DNA of 64,000 bases from Phycisphaerales bacterium AB-hyl4 (lineage in GTDB: Bacteria > Planctomycetota > Phycisphaerae > Phycisphaerales > Phycisphaeraceae). The stretch is taken from the NCBI GenBank assembly GCA_041821185.1, contig JBGUBD010000008.1, positions 122,477 to 186,476 on the forward strand. Direction: 5' to 3'. The notes under the pieces are model-generated. The model was given only the letters and a program-made list of their open reading frames with translations, searched no databases and was not told the origin of the DNA. A program made the position numbers and the translations under genes. Within the stretch, counting starts at the first letter, position 1, and each line of letters begins with the position of its first letter. This document shows, one piece after another, positions 37,277 through 46,284 of this stretch.

Positions 37277-38224
37277 TTAGAACCGCTGAACGATCGTGAT
37301 AAAGGTCGTGAAATCATCGGCAGCACGTGTGACGCCGAAGCCCACGCCGCCTTCGAGGATCGTGTCCGGCGTCAACTCGTACGTCAGGCCCGTGGCAACC
37401 GTGCCGGCCCAGGGGCTGCCGCTTTCCGTGTCGCCGATGGCCTCGAACTCCACAAACGCTTCGAGATTTTCCACGATCACACGGTTGAGCACGAGCAGGC
37501 TGCCAGCCTCCAACTCGTAGCTTTCGTCGTCACCATCGCGGATGGCGGCGAAGTGCGGCGTCCACTCCACTTCCCAACCCTCGGCGAAGACCCAGGCGAA
37601 CGGCAGCATCACACCGCCCTGCACCGCCCGGCTGCCCAAGTCGTGACGCGCGGTGGGCAGTTGCAGGAACGGCATCACGGCGAAGGCATGATCCATGTCT
37701 TCATCGTTGCCCCAGAGGTTGATCTTGGAGCGCAGCGTGATGTCGCCGAAGCCTCGCTCGCGCGAGCGTGTGCCGGCGTCGACATCGTCTTCGCGTTCCC
37801 AGACGAACGCGTCGACGCCGACCTGAAAGTCGACGTTGTGCAGCACGCCAAGCTTGATGGTCACCGGCACTTCCCATGCCCGCACGCGGATGTTTTCGCG
37901 ATCGGGGTTGTGCCGATCGTACGCGTAGCTCAGCGGGTCGATCTCGACCTGCACCCGGCCCGGTTCAGTGGTGTACGGGTGCGGCTCTGGGGCCAACGGC
38001 CGATGGAAATCACGCGGGGCGGGGTTGGTGAACAGGTTGTACTGCCCGCCAGATGTCACGCCCGATCGCCCCGGCATGTCCTCCGTGTCAGTGGCAGTCA
38101 GCGACAGGCTGGACGCGAACCGGTCAAAGGTTCCGTTGGACGCGTTGTCTGCCCATGTGGTCGCGGTCAGGCCTATCGCCACCAGCCCGGCGGCGCTCCA
38201 ATAGGCCATTCGATTGTTGGTCAT
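37277..38224 (-). CDS. Outer-membrane beta-barrel protein (phenol MetA-pathway-like)
   Basis: The 315-residue protein has a signal peptide (about 1-25, ending TTWA). Alternating hydrophobic strands (VQVEIDPLSYAYD, VPVTIKLGVLHNVDFQVGVDAF, GFGDITLRSKINLWGN, GTVATGLTYELTPD) and a C-terminal Phe (VQRF) point to an outer-membrane beta-barrel. It resembles the transporter family associated with the meta-pathway of phenol degradation, but substrate is not predictable. It is flanked by intergenic repeats rather than by a catabolic operon. Confidence 0.75.
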   Translation of the reverse strand: MTNNRMAYWSAAGLVAIGLTATTWADNASNGTFDRFASSLSLTATDTEDMPGRSGVTSGGQYNLFTNPAPRDFHRPLAPEPHPYTTEPGRVQVEIDPLSYAYDRHNPDRENIRVRAWEVPVTIKLGVLHNVDFQVGVDAFVWEREDDVDAGTRSRERGFGDITLRSKINLWGNDEDMDHAFAVMPFLQLPTARHDLGSRAVQGGVMLPFAWVFAEGWEVEWTPHFAAIRDGDDESYELEAGSLLVLNRVIVENLEAFVEFEAIGDTESGSPWAGTVATGLTYELTPDTILEGGVGFGVTRAADDFTTFITIVQRF

Positions 38225-38284
38225 TTCAATATCTCGTTGTGTTGAGGGTTCAGGGTGAATGAACTACAAAACTTCGATTCAAAT

Positions 38285-38596
38285 TCAAGAGGAACTGAGT
38301 TCCTCGTCGTGTGTCTGCGCGACCTCCCAACTGATAGCGGTCACGCCGACTTCGAGTCCCAGATGTGTGAGCAGCCGCTCGGTTTCCCGCCGCTCCGGCT
38401 CGGCCATCTCGGCAAGAATGGCCCGCTGCTGCTCGGGTGGCAGTTCCTGAATCAGGTCCATGCGGTCGTCGGCGGCCACATGCTCCAGCAGCGTCGCTAC
38501 CTCCCGGTTGTCGAATGCCTCGTTCAGGCACGGGCTTTGGTGCTGTGCATACAGCATCGGCTCTGCGGAGGCGCCTTTAAGCGATTGCGGGCCCAT
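38285..38596 (-). pseudogene. mgtE: MgtE N-domain fragment
   Basis: The 103-residue frame reads like the intracellular N-domain of the MgtE magnesium channel: LLEHVAADDRMDLIQELPPE and QRAILAEMAEPERRETERLL repeat the DLxxELPPE pattern of that superhelix. The family continues at this point into the CBS domains (usually a TAGxxM motif) and the membrane part. Here the sequence diverges after LLTH and stops. It is probably a truncated remnant, though a stand-alone N-domain protein cannot be excluded. Confidence 0.65.
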
Positions 38597-38905
38597 TGAT
38601 CATTCGCTCAATCATTTTATCGTGTGGACACCAACGACTGATGGTCGGCCGCGAAGCCCGCCCCTCCCCCACTGACGCGATGAAGAGCGTTTGGCATGAG
38701 GTTACCATCGATATCATGCCGCCTGATTTCACCGGTGTCGAGTCAGCATGAAGCAGTGATACACTTTGTTTAGCTGCCACCGCTTTTAAGCCGTGCTGAG
38801 TCTTTCCGTCACCGGCAGACGAATGCCACTGGCGCGGAGACCTTTGCCGTCACGCGGAACGTTCTTCGTAGGCCAAGGCACATCGCCGCGTTCACACTCA
38901 AACGC
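38597..38905. other. Intergenic spacer, no gene seen
   Basis: The stretch holds no credible coding region. It contains ATGATATCGATGG-like AT-rich patches near 38710 and the short direct repeat AAGCCGTGCTGAGT at about 38789, shared with 37112. Confidence 0.5.
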
Positions 38906-40507
38906 TTACGCGATTTCGGGCATCAGGGGGGCGCTGCGTTTTTCGAAAATGACGGGGATGGTGATGCTGAACGTTGCGCCCTGGCCGACGTCGCTATCAA
39001 CCTCGATGCGGCCGTGCAGCAGGTCGGCAAGTTCCTTGCTGATGGTCAGGCCCAGGCCCGTGCCGCCAACTTCGCGGGTCACGGATGGATCGAGCTGAGT
39101 GAACTTCTCGAAGATGCGTTCCTGATCTTCCGTCGCGATACCCGGGCCGGTGTCGCTGACGCTGAGGCGGACGAATGCGTGCCCGCCGGGCCGCGTCGGC
39201 GGAATGTGCTTCACCGACAACGTCACCACCCCTGCGGGCGGGGTGAATTTCACGGCGTTCGCGAGGAAGTTGAACAGAATCTGCTGCAACTTGCCGGCAT
39301 CAGTATGCACAAGCGGCAGGTTCGGCTCGATCTTCTGCTTCAACAGCACATTCCGCTTGCTCGACTGCGGACGCATGAGGTTGATCAGCCCTTCGCAGGT
39401 GTCCGCCAGGCTGACGGGGGCGATGTTCAGCTCAGCACGGCCGGCCTCGATCTTGGCCAGGTCCAGCAGGTCGTTGATCAACTCCAGCAACCGTCGGCTG
39501 GCGGTGATGATGTGCTGCACGTATCGCTTGCGCTTCTCATCCATCGGACCTTCGCGGTCGGCAAGCGTTTCCTGCAACACCTCGGCGAAGCCGATCATCG
39601 AATTCAACGGCGTGCGCAATTCGTGTGAAACGTTGGCGAGAAACTCCCCCTTCACCTTGTTCGCTTCATAGAGCGCGACATTGCTCTCCGCCAGCTCGCC
39701 GAGTTTGAGGTCGAGGCTTTTGTTCACCGAGCGGAGCTGCTGCTGCTGCTCGTTGAGGTGTTCGAGCATGGTGTTGAACGCGTCGGAGAGTTCCTGGAAC
39801 TCGTCGCCGGTGTTGATATCCGAGCGGAGGTTCAGATCGCCGTCGGCCACCTTGCGCGTCACATCGCGCAGCAGGCGGACGGGGGAGAGGATCAGCCGGG
39901 TGGTAATGAACCAGAACACACCGACGGCCAGCAGACCCGCGAACGTGCCCGCGGCGATGGTGTAAATGCGGTTGACCATGTGCTGCGCCGGAGCGTCGCG
40001 ATCGCGCAGGTGTATCACAAGCACCTGCCGAAGCGCGTGACCGGCAGCAGCGTCGTCGGCGTCGGCGTCAGCATCGACCGCGGTCGGCGTATCGCGAATG
40101 GCACGGACATAGCGGTAGTAGACGTCGCCGGCGATGTCTTCCGTTCGGCCGAACCAGTCGTTTGCAGACGGACGTAGCTCGAACCGCTCGATCGCCTGGC
40201 CGAGGAACGGGTCACGCTCAACGACGCGATCGAAGTCCGACCGCTCCACCAGCGTGAGCGTCAGTTGAACCTCGGGTGGCAGGGACTGCACCGACCGGTC
40301 CGGACGAAGCGCGGCCCCGCCGAGTTGCAGTTGGCCCGCCAGCCACATCTCCGCGAGGTCGGCGGCCCGCTTCTGTGGCCCGAGCTCGACCAGTGTATGC
40401 ATGCGCAGCCACACCACCGCCAGCGCCGCGGTGAGGATGAGGATCACCGCCGCTCCGAACAGCAGTTGACACTTGTTCGCAAGGCTCACGCGAACCGGTT
40501 GGATCAT
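38906..40507 (-). CDS. Sensor histidine kinase with HAMP domain
   Basis: The 533-residue membrane kinase has TM1 at about 13-36, a sensing periplasmic domain, TM2 near 188-212 (GTFAGLLAVGVFWFITTRLI), a HAMP linker (RKVADGDLNLRS), a coiled coil (LNEQQQQLRSVNKSLDLK), the HisKA box (SHELRTPLNSMIGF) and the HATPase domain with N box NFLANAVKF, G1 DTGPGIA, F box IFEKFTQLD and G2 GTGLGLTIS. No response regulator is adjacent; the NtrC-type one at 22 kb could be a partner but that is only speculation. The gene is followed by panD. Confidence 0.93.
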   Translation of the reverse strand: MIQPVRVSLANKCQLLFGAAVILILTAALAVVWLRMHTLVELGPQKRAADLAEMWLAGQLQLGGAALRPDRSVQSLPPEVQLTLTLVERSDFDRVVERDPFLGQAIERFELRPSANDWFGRTEDIAGDVYYRYVRAIRDTPTAVDADADADDAAAGHALRQVLVIHLRDRDAPAQHMVNRIYTIAAGTFAGLLAVGVFWFITTRLILSPVRLLRDVTRKVADGDLNLRSDINTGDEFQELSDAFNTMLEHLNEQQQQLRSVNKSLDLKLGELAESNVALYEANKVKGEFLANVSHELRTPLNSMIGFAEVLQETLADREGPMDEKRKRYVQHIITASRRLLELINDLLDLAKIEAGRAELNIAPVSLADTCEGLINLMRPQSSKRNVLLKQKIEPNLPLVHTDAGKLQQILFNFLANAVKFTPPAGVVTLSVKHIPPTRPGGHAFVRLSVSDTGPGIATEDQERIFEKFTQLDPSVTREVGGTGLGLTISKELADLLHGRIEVDSDVGQGATFSITIPVIFEKRSAPLMPEIA

Positions 40508-40539
40508 GCGGGTATTCTACGATGGGCCAGAGGCGGGCG

Positions 40540-40938
40540 TCAGTTGATGGCAGCGAGGGTTTCGTCGAGGGTGCTGCCGTATTCGAGCGACTCGGCGACG
40601 CGGTTGTGCTCGTCGCAGATGATGACCTTTGCCTTGTGCGCGTCCAGGGCGTCTTCCTGCATCAGGCCGAAGCAGACGATGATGATCTTGTGGCCGGCCT
40701 CGACAAGCTTCGCGGCGGCGCCGTTGACGCCGATGACGCCCGAGCCGGGCTCGCCCTTGATGACATACGTCTCGAAACGCACGGCGTTGTCGATGTCCAA
40801 CACCAGCACCGCCTCATTGGGGCGGATGCCGCTGGCGCGCAGCAGGTCGGCGTCGATCGTGATCGAGCCGACGTAGTCCGGGTCACACTGGGTGATCGTC
40901 GCCCGGTGAATCTTGCCTCGTAACATCTTGCGCAACAT
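40540..40938 (-). CDS. panD: Aspartate 1-decarboxylase
   Basis: PanD makes beta-alanine for pantothenate and CoA synthesis and is pyruvoyl-dependent. The 132-residue proenzyme has the self-cleavage site Gly24-Ser25 in YVGSITID, the conserved DLLRASGIRPNEAVLVLDI, and VIGVNGAAAKLVEAGHKIIIVCFG. The ATG at 40938 is followed by an alternative Met five codons on. It is 32 bp upstream of the kinase gene but not obviously linked in function. Other pan genes are not seen. Confidence 0.96.
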   Translation of the reverse strand: MLRKMLRGKIHRATITQCDPDYVGSITIDADLLRASGIRPNEAVLVLDIDNAVRFETYVIKGEPGSGVIGVNGAAAKLVEAGHKIIIVCFGLMQEDALDAHKAKVIICDEHNRVAESLEYGSTLDETLAAIN

Positions 40939-41022
40939 AAGCAGCCTTTCGCGGGGATCGTGTCCGCGGGACCCACCATTATAGCGGAAGACTGGGGGCG
41001 AGGCGATGCAGCTGAGGCGCTC

Positions 41023-41048
41023 GGCTGAGCGACTTAAGTCGCTTAGCC
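41023..41048. repeat. Hairpin of the CTTAAG palindrome family
   Basis: A 26-bp near-palindrome (arms GGCTGAGCGACTT/AAGTCGCTTAGCC, one G-T mismatch) lies just past the stop codon of the glycogen synthase-like gene. It could stop or stabilise that transcript. Confidence 0.7.
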
Positions 41049-41059
41049 TTGGGGTGCGG

Positions 41060-42889
41060 TCAAGCGTAGGGGCCGACGCCGTTGCCGTTTTCAGGCGTCA
41101 GGCCACGCAGGCCGTGCAGCAGCGGGACGAGGCGGTGCTCGACGACCTGGTCCCAGCCCATTTTCTTCACCAAGGCCTGGCCGGACTTGATCAGGGCGGC
41201 CCGCTGCTTGTCGTTGAACGGGATACGAGCCATCAGGTCGTCCGCCACCTCGCGGGCGACGCGGGCCTCGATGATGTCGCGCTGCGTCTGGTCGATCGCG
41301 AGCATGTCGTGCAGCGTGCCGTCGTGGTCGATCTGCGTGAAGTCGGCGACGATCACGTTGTCCGGCCGATCGCCATCGATCACCGCATCGACAAACCCAC
41401 GGCAGCCGCACACATTCGAAAACACACACACCGCCCCCGAGCCCAACGGCTCAAGCGGGCTGATGCCGAACGGCTCGTAGGTCGCCATGCCAAACTCAAC
41501 ATCCGTCGCCCGGCGGAAGTCGGCGATGGTCATGTCCTTCGGCAGCCGCCTGCCGATGCGATCGCGCGACCAGCCGAACTGGTTGACGAGCACGATCTGC
41601 AGATGATCGTGGCTCGCGTTGAACGGCTCGATCATGTGTTGGATGTCGACTTCCGGGCCGACGAGGTCGGGGAAGCCATGGCGGTGATGCCGGGGCCAGC
41701 CGTACTGCTGCTCCATGTGGGCCACGTCCTGCGGCCGCCGCACGCCGCCGCCGGAGGTGAGGATGTAGAGGATGCCCTTCTTTTTCTTCTTGCCAAGCTG
41801 CGCGTCGAGTTCGTGACAGACTTTCACATCACGCCAGAGGCCCTTGCTGACCACGGGGCGGGTGACGTGGGTCATGAGCACGTCCGGCTCGTAGCCGACG
41901 AGCTTCTTCGAATACTCGGCGAGCATCGCCCGGCTGTCGTTCCGCTGCTTCAGCGTGATCGCCGGCGCGGGGATGCCGTTGTAGACAAGCTGCACGGGGT
42001 GCTCATCAAACGGCTGGTTGAGGAAGTGCAGTTCGTCGCGGGTGTGGTCGCCGACCGCGATCACGCCGTCGCACAGATGCGCCCGGCTGATGAGGGCGTG
42101 GCGGAGGAAGGCGTCCTGGCTACCGTAGACGTCGTCGACGTAGAGCCCCTGCTCGCGTGCTTTGCGGAGCACGTTGTAGAACATCGTGTCGTGGCCGGGG
42201 TTGTCTTCGACGAGTCGACGGGCGGTGGCGCACTCGTGGGCGTGGAAGACGGTACGGAACTTGTCGCCGCCGTCGAGGATGGCCTGCAGCGCCGCGGGCA
42301 TGCCCATGTACTCGTGGGCGAACAGCACGCAAGGCCAGTCTTCCTCACTCAGCAAGCCCTGCAACGCGTAGAAGGCGGGCTCGGCGAGGCGGACGTATTC
42401 TTCGTAGTCCCAGCTTTTTTCATATCGGCCGCTGTCGATGCCGAAGCGTTCCCAGAGGCGGAGCTTGAAGACGTTCAGGCGGTCGGGGTTGGCGCGGAAC
42501 ACGTCGATCAGCAGCACTTCGGACTCGCCCTTGCGGTCCTGGCCCGGCGGGTCGTAATAGCGCTTGCCGTAGACGATCGCAACGTTGAACGCCCACTCCA
42601 CCGGGCGGAACTTGCCCGCCAGCCCGGCCTTGTCGATCTGGTCGATGGACGAGTAGAGCACTTCGCCATGCTCGCCGAGGCGGTTGGCGGGGTCGGCCTG
42701 AATGTGCGTCGCCGTGGGCCCGATGAGGATCGACCGCTTCACCGACTGCTGATACACCGGCGAGGTGATGAGCCCTTCCAGCACCGTGCCGATGCCGCCA
42801 AGCTGCTCCACCGCCTCGTGCGTCACGTGGGCGAGGGTGAGGGGGTTTTGAATGTCGGATTTCGAATTTCGGATTTCGGATTTCTTCAT
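41060..42889 (-). CDS. Glycogen synthase-like glycosyltransferase
   Basis: The 609-residue protein resembles glycogen/starch synthases. Readable blocks include GGIGTVLEGLITS near the start (donor-binding loop of the GT fold), AHEYMGMPAALQAILD, FHAHECATARRL, VYNGIPAPAITL, a LILTSGGG-type stretch, and the C-terminal ATYEPFGISPLEPLGSG with the E-x7-E pair. It most resembles the planctomycete version of this family, closer to GT3/GT5 than to E. coli GlgA. The start is uncertain: the ATG at 42889 and an upstream TTG at 42913 are in frame, and the first 16 residues (KKSEIRNSKSDIQNP) are encoded by a heptad repeat. Confidence 0.82.
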   Translation of the reverse strand: MKKSEIRNSKSDIQNPLTLAHVTHEAVEQLGGIGTVLEGLITSPVYQQSVKRSILIGPTATHIQADPANRLGEHGEVLYSSIDQIDKAGLAGKFRPVEWAFNVAIVYGKRYYDPPGQDRKGESEVLLIDVFRANPDRLNVFKLRLWERFGIDSGRYEKSWDYEEYVRLAEPAFYALQGLLSEEDWPCVLFAHEYMGMPAALQAILDGGDKFRTVFHAHECATARRLVEDNPGHDTMFYNVLRKAREQGLYVDDVYGSQDAFLRHALISRAHLCDGVIAVGDHTRDELHFLNQPFDEHPVQLVYNGIPAPAITLKQRNDSRAMLAEYSKKLVGYEPDVLMTHVTRPVVSKGLWRDVKVCHELDAQLGKKKKKGILYILTSGGGVRRPQDVAHMEQQYGWPRHHRHGFPDLVGPEVDIQHMIEPFNASHDHLQIVLVNQFGWSRDRIGRRLPKDMTIADFRRATDVEFGMATYEPFGISPLEPLGSGAVCVFSNVCGCRGFVDAVIDGDRPDNVIVADFTQIDHDGTLHDMLAIDQTQRDIIEARVAREVADDLMARIPFNDKQRAALIKSGQALVKKMGWDQVVEHRLVPLLHGLRGLTPENGNGVGPYA

Positions 42890-42991
42890 GTATCGTCCCA
42901 ATTCAGCCAGCAAGTCTTATGCGGGAACAACCCGTCCGCCAAGCTCGAAACAAATCCGAAATTCGAAATTCGAAATCCCCAAATTCCCAAT
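42855..42991. repeat. Heptad hairpin repeat between ilvN and the glycogen synthase gene
   Basis: The left arm (42855-42886, ATTTCGG units) lies in the first codons of the glycogen synthase gene, and the right arm (42953-42991, GAAATCC/GAAATTC units) abuts the ilvN stop codon. The loop is about 66 nt. This shows the element replacing the normal gene boundary. Confidence 0.85.
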
Positions 42992-43597
42992 TCAGCCCGG
43001 CGGCAGGTCGGCGTCGTCCACGCCGCTGTCGGCCGGGCCTTCGCTGGGCTTGCCGCGGCGGGCCGTGCCAGCCAAGGCGGGGCGGTCGGACGAGGTCGCC
43101 CGGCCGCGCGGCATGGCGATAATGCCCGTCCGTGCCAGTTCCACAATGCCATAGGGCTGCACAAGATCAATAAACGCCTCGATCTTGCCCTCCGTGCCCG
43201 CCAGTTCGACCATCAGCCGATCGGACGCCACGTCCACCACCTTCGCGCGGAACAGGTCGGCAATGGTGATGATCTCCTGCCGTTTGTGGGCATCGCCCAC
43301 CGCGACCTGCACCAGCATAAGATCGCGCTCGACGAAGGCCGTGTCCTGGTAGTCGACCACTTTCACCACCGGCACGAGCTTCTGCAACTGCTTGCGCACC
43401 TGCTCGAGCACGGCGTCGTCGCCGCTGACGACGATCGTCATCCGCGACAGTTCGGGGTTATCTGTTCGTCCGACCACCAGCGAGTCAATATTGAACCCGC
43501 GGGCGGCGAACATGCCCGCCACCTGCGCCAAGACGCCCGGCTCGTTGGTCACCAGCGCCGCGATCACGTGACGCCACGTTTGGGAAGTTTCGCTCAT
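42992..43597 (-). CDS. ilvN: Acetolactate synthase small (regulatory) subunit
   Basis: The small subunit binds valine and regulates acetohydroxyacid synthase, the first step of branched-chain amino acid synthesis. The 201-residue protein has the ACT domain at the start (HVIAALVTNEPGVLAQVAGMFAARGFNIDSL) and a second ACT-like domain (ERDLMLVQVAVGDAHKRQEI). The last 40 residues are Gly/Ala/Arg-rich and not conserved in character, reaching into a heptad repeat. The large subunit ilvB is not adjacent. Confidence 0.93.
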   Translation of the reverse strand: MSETSQTWRHVIAALVTNEPGVLAQVAGMFAARGFNIDSLVVGRTDNPELSRMTIVVSGDDAVLEQVRKQLQKLVPVVKVVDYQDTAFVERDLMLVQVAVGDAHKRQEIITIADLFRAKVVDVASDRLMVELAGTEGKIEAFIDLVQPYGIVELARTGIIAMPRGRATSSDRPALAGTARRGKPSEGPADSGVDDADLPPG

Positions 43598-43637
43598 GGC
43601 GCGACATCATACGGCCACCCCCGGTAAAGCCCAAATT

Positions 43638-44855
43638 TCAGTCGATGTGAACTGTTGCCGATGCCCCCTCATCCCCCGCCTCGTCGATCGTTTCGACACG
43701 CAGGTCGCCGTACACCACCCGCTGCTGGCCCGGCGCGGGCGTCCACGTCAGCAGCGGCTCGTCGGCGTCGCGGGCGTTGATGCTCCGCCCGGCGTAGACC
43801 GGCTCGGCACCTCGGCGGACCTGCTCGACGAGGAACACCCCCGCCGCGAGCAGGTCTTCCAGCAACGCCACGTCCTCGCGCGACGTCTGAGGCCCGGCGT
43901 GCAGTTGCATCATCAGCAAGGCGAGCATCGGCTCGGCCATCGCGTGGCCGGGGTAGTAACCGCCCGTGCGGTCGCTGAATCGGCGAAGCGTGTCGATGAC
44001 GCTCACTGTGTTGACCTCGGGCAGCAACGCTTCGAGCGAGTCGACCTGCTCCATCGTCGCAGGCGGGAGAAACCACTCGACCGGCATGGACTCGTTCCAC
44101 TGAAAATCGTCGACCACCAGACGCAGCCTGCCCTGCGGGGCTTCGGGCAAGGTGAACTCGACGCGCAACGGCAGGCTTGTCCGCGCGTCGACCCACAGGT
44201 CGAGGCTTGCGCCGGGCTGGAGGTCGAGTGCCTCGCCGGTGAGCTCGAAATGCCTTGTCCGCTGGCCGTAGAGGGTCTGCGGCTCGCGTTCGTGGGCGAC
44301 GACGCCTGGCGTGTCGCGCAGTTGCCTGATGAGCGTGGCGGGGTCGAGCTCGCGTACCCATCGGTCGACCTCTTGGCCGTGCGACCAGGAGGTGGTCTGC
44401 CCGCGGAGGTGGTTGATGACCCAGACCTGGTCGTCCCAGCGTGTGATGGTTTCCAGCACGGGTTGGCCGAGCAGGTCGGCCCGCGAGCGTGCGCCGGCGT
44501 AGACGTCGAACCAGACGTTCAGCAGCAGCATGTCGTCCGGCCAGCCGTCGGTGCGGTCAACGACGAACCGGGCCTGGAACTGCGCGGTCGTGACGTTGCG
44601 CAAGCTTTGCTGCACGTCGGCGAAGCCCATGTCGCTGCTGAGCCAGAGCGTCGCCGTCAGCAGCACCGCCGCCGCCAGCGCCCCCCCCGCCGTCCACGGC
44701 AGCAACCGCTGGGGCCAGCGCAACCCGCGCGGCCGACGGCGGGCGTGTGCCGCTTGCAGGCGATTCCGCAGCCCCTCGACGAACGTGTCGTCGGGCGTCG
44801 GCTGGTCCAGCCCGGCGAGGTCGCGTTGCAGTTGTCGTTCATCGTCGGACTTCAT
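43638..44855 (-). CDS. Membrane protein paired with an ECF sigma factor
   Basis: The 405-residue protein has a cytoplasmic N-terminal helical region (MKSDDERQLQRDLAGLDQ), one transmembrane helix at about 54-72 (AGGALAAAVLLTATLWL) and a long extracytoplasmic domain with beta-rich repeats (ATLWLSSDMGFADVQQSLR, TTAQFQARFVVDRTDG). That domain resembles LolA/LppX-like lipoprotein-carrier proteins and DUF2092-type planctomycete proteins, but this is only a resemblance. It overlaps the sigma gene by 17 bases, so the two are translated together, and it is likely its membrane-bound regulator. Confidence 0.72.
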   Translation of the reverse strand: MKSDDERQLQRDLAGLDQPTPDDTFVEGLRNRLQAAHARRRPRGLRWPQRLLPWTAGGALAAAVLLTATLWLSSDMGFADVQQSLRNVTTAQFQARFVVDRTDGWPDDMLLLNVWFDVYAGARSRADLLGQPVLETITRWDDQVWVINHLRGQTTSWSHGQEVDRWVRELDPATLIRQLRDTPGVVAHEREPQTLYGQRTRHFELTGEALDLQPGASLDLWVDARTSLPLRVEFTLPEAPQGRLRLVVDDFQWNESMPVEWFLPPATMEQVDSLEALLPEVNTVSVIDTLRRFSDRTGGYYPGHAMAEPMLALLMMQLHAGPQTSREDVALLEDLLAAGVFLVEQVRRGAEPVYAGRSINARDADEPLLTWTPAPGQQRVVYGDLRVETIDEAGDEGASATVHID

Positions 44856-45423
44856 GGTCTTGGTCCTCAGTGAGGCGGTTGTAAAGCGAACGGAATCGAT
44901 GCCGGGCGCGATAGAGCAGGTTTTCGCAGGCCTTCTCCGATCGGCCCATGCGGTCGGCGATGCGACGAGTACTCAGCCGATCGCAATATTTCCACACCAG
45001 CGCGTCGCGCTCGTTGGTCGGCAGCTTGTCGAGCACGGCGTTCATCTCCGCAGTGTCCGGCCCGCCGAGGGCTTCCAACGGCCCCGGCTCGAAGTCAGGC
45101 TGCATGGCCTGCCACGCGCGGTGGTGCTTCTGCTCGCGGTAGGCCCGTCGCAGGTGGTCCGCCAGCTTGTGCCGGGCAATGCCGAACAGCCAGCTCTCGA
45201 TGCTCGCCCGGGTCGGGTCGAAGCGGTCGGCGTGCTCGACCATGGCCATGAACACCTGACTGGTCACATCATCCGCGGCATCACGATTGCCATGCAGCCG
45301 ACGGCAGACGAACCGCCAGACGTCGACCACATGCGCGCGATACACCGCTTCGACGTCGGGCCAGTGCTCGGCCTGCCACGTCGACTGCGCCTCGTCATGC
45401 TGAGAGCCGTCGGTCTCGCCCAA
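44839..45423 (-). CDS. RNA polymerase ECF sigma factor
   Basis: The 194-residue protein has region 2 (WRFVCRRLHGNRDAADDVTSQVFMAM... FGIARHKLADHLRR) and region 4 (LPTNERDALVWKYCDRLSTRRIADRMGRSEKACENLLYRARHRFRSL). The start codon is TTG at 45423; no ATG in frame precedes the region 2 helices. It is divergent from the pseudopilin gene at 45.7 kb, and the two may share a promoter region. The downstream overlapping gene is its probable regulator. Confidence 0.9.
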   Translation of the reverse strand: MGETDGSQHDEAQSTWQAEHWPDVEAVYRAHVVDVWRFVCRRLHGNRDAADDVTSQVFMAMVEHADRFDPTRASIESWLFGIARHKLADHLRRAYREQKHHRAWQAMQPDFEPGPLEALGGPDTAEMNAVLDKLPTNERDALVWKYCDRLSTRRIADRMGRSEKACENLLYRARHRFRSLYNRLTEDQDHEVRR

Positions 45424-45696
45424 GTGCGTCGGTTCCTCTTACTGCTTCATCTTCGCGTCGGCCAGCTAAAATCCCTCGCGAAAAAAAACTTGAAACGCTC
45501 GCGGGGGGTTTGCCTGACCGTCGGCGAAACCTTTCCCGGGAGCCAAAGCTCCTCAAGAAGCTTCCGAGGCGTTTCGCAGACCGCTGGGCAAGCCGGGTGC
45601 CCGAGGTTGCCGGGGGGCGTGGGCGAAACGTTCAGCACGGGCTTCCAAGGGGCCGGGGGACAGCAACAGGGTACCGCCTCAGGCGGAGGTTGAAAT
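45424..45696. promoter_or_regulatory. Divergent promoter region and structured 5' leader of the pseudopilin gene
   Basis: The 273 bp between the ECF sigma gene and the pseudopilin gene are GC-rich with several GAAAC/GTTTC pairs. A small hairpin at 45674-45686 (CCGCC-TCA-GGCGG) overlaps the GGAGG ribosome binding site of the pseudopilin, so initiation could be RNA-structure controlled. The rest suggests a structured leader. I did not find a convincing match to the cyclic di-GMP or cobalamin riboswitch. Confidence 0.45.
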
Positions 45697-46284
45697 ATGA
45701 ACGACAAAGATCAACGACCGGGACGACCCCGCAGCGGGTTCACCATCATCGAGCTGCTGGTGGTGCTCGCCATCATCGGCCTGCTCATCGGCTTGCTGAT
45801 GCCAGCCCTGTCGCAGGCCCGCCGTTCGGCGCAGCGGGTTGGTTGCGCGGCGGCGCTGAAGCAGATCGGCGCAGGCTGGGTGATGTACACCGACGATTTC
45901 CCCGATGTGTTGCCGGTGGCGCGGAATCTGCCACGCCCGCACGACGAAGCGCAGCCGGATGATATTACGATCATCAAAGTGCTCGAGTATTACATCGACG
46001 AACCGCAGGCGTTCCGCTGCCCCGGTGACGACCGCAATTACTTCGAGTCAATGGGGACGAGCTACGAGTACCATTTCGCGTTACTTTCCTTGGAACCCGG
46101 CGCCGAACGGATCGCGGCGCAATGGGCAAAGCAGAACCCGGACCTCGCACCGGTGCTGTCGGATGCGGCCGTATTTCACCCCACCAGCGCCGAGCCGTAT
46201 TTTCACCAGACCGTGTACTACGATGGCCATGTGAGCGGCTTGATTGATCTGGACGCGTTGCCATTTCCGGTGGAGGTCAACTGA
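45697..46284 (+). CDS. Pseudopilin-like protein
   Basis: The 195-residue protein has a prepilin leader ([23 protein letters not shown]) and [18 protein letters not shown], then acidic sequence. The usual C-terminal H-Xn-DG motif is reduced to a [13 protein letters not shown] segment. It is preceded by a strong GGAGG site eight to twelve bases before the ATG. It is expected to be processed by a prepilin peptidase. The next gene overlaps its stop codon by one base, forming a two-gene operon. Confidence 0.9.
   Translation: MNDKDQRPGRPRSGFTIIELLVVLAIIGLLIGLLMPALSQARRSAQRVGCAAALKQIGAGWVMYTDDFPDVLPVARNLPRPHDEAQPDDITIIKVLEYYIDEPQAFRCPGDDRNYFESMGTSYEYHFALLSLEPGAERIAAQWAKQNPDLAPVLSDAAVFHPTSAEPYFHQTVYYDGHVSGLIDLDALPFPVEVN

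Noticed and set aside
41006-43627. Long plus-strand open frame (873 codons) over the glycogen synthase and ilvN genes
   Set aside because: Antisense to two recognisable genes; composition typical of a GC-rich shadow frame.
45424-45696. Cyclic di-GMP or cobalamin riboswitch before the pseudopilin
   Set aside because: Repeated GAAAC-type pieces and GGGCAAGCC were considered, but the required helices and loop bases are not in order.
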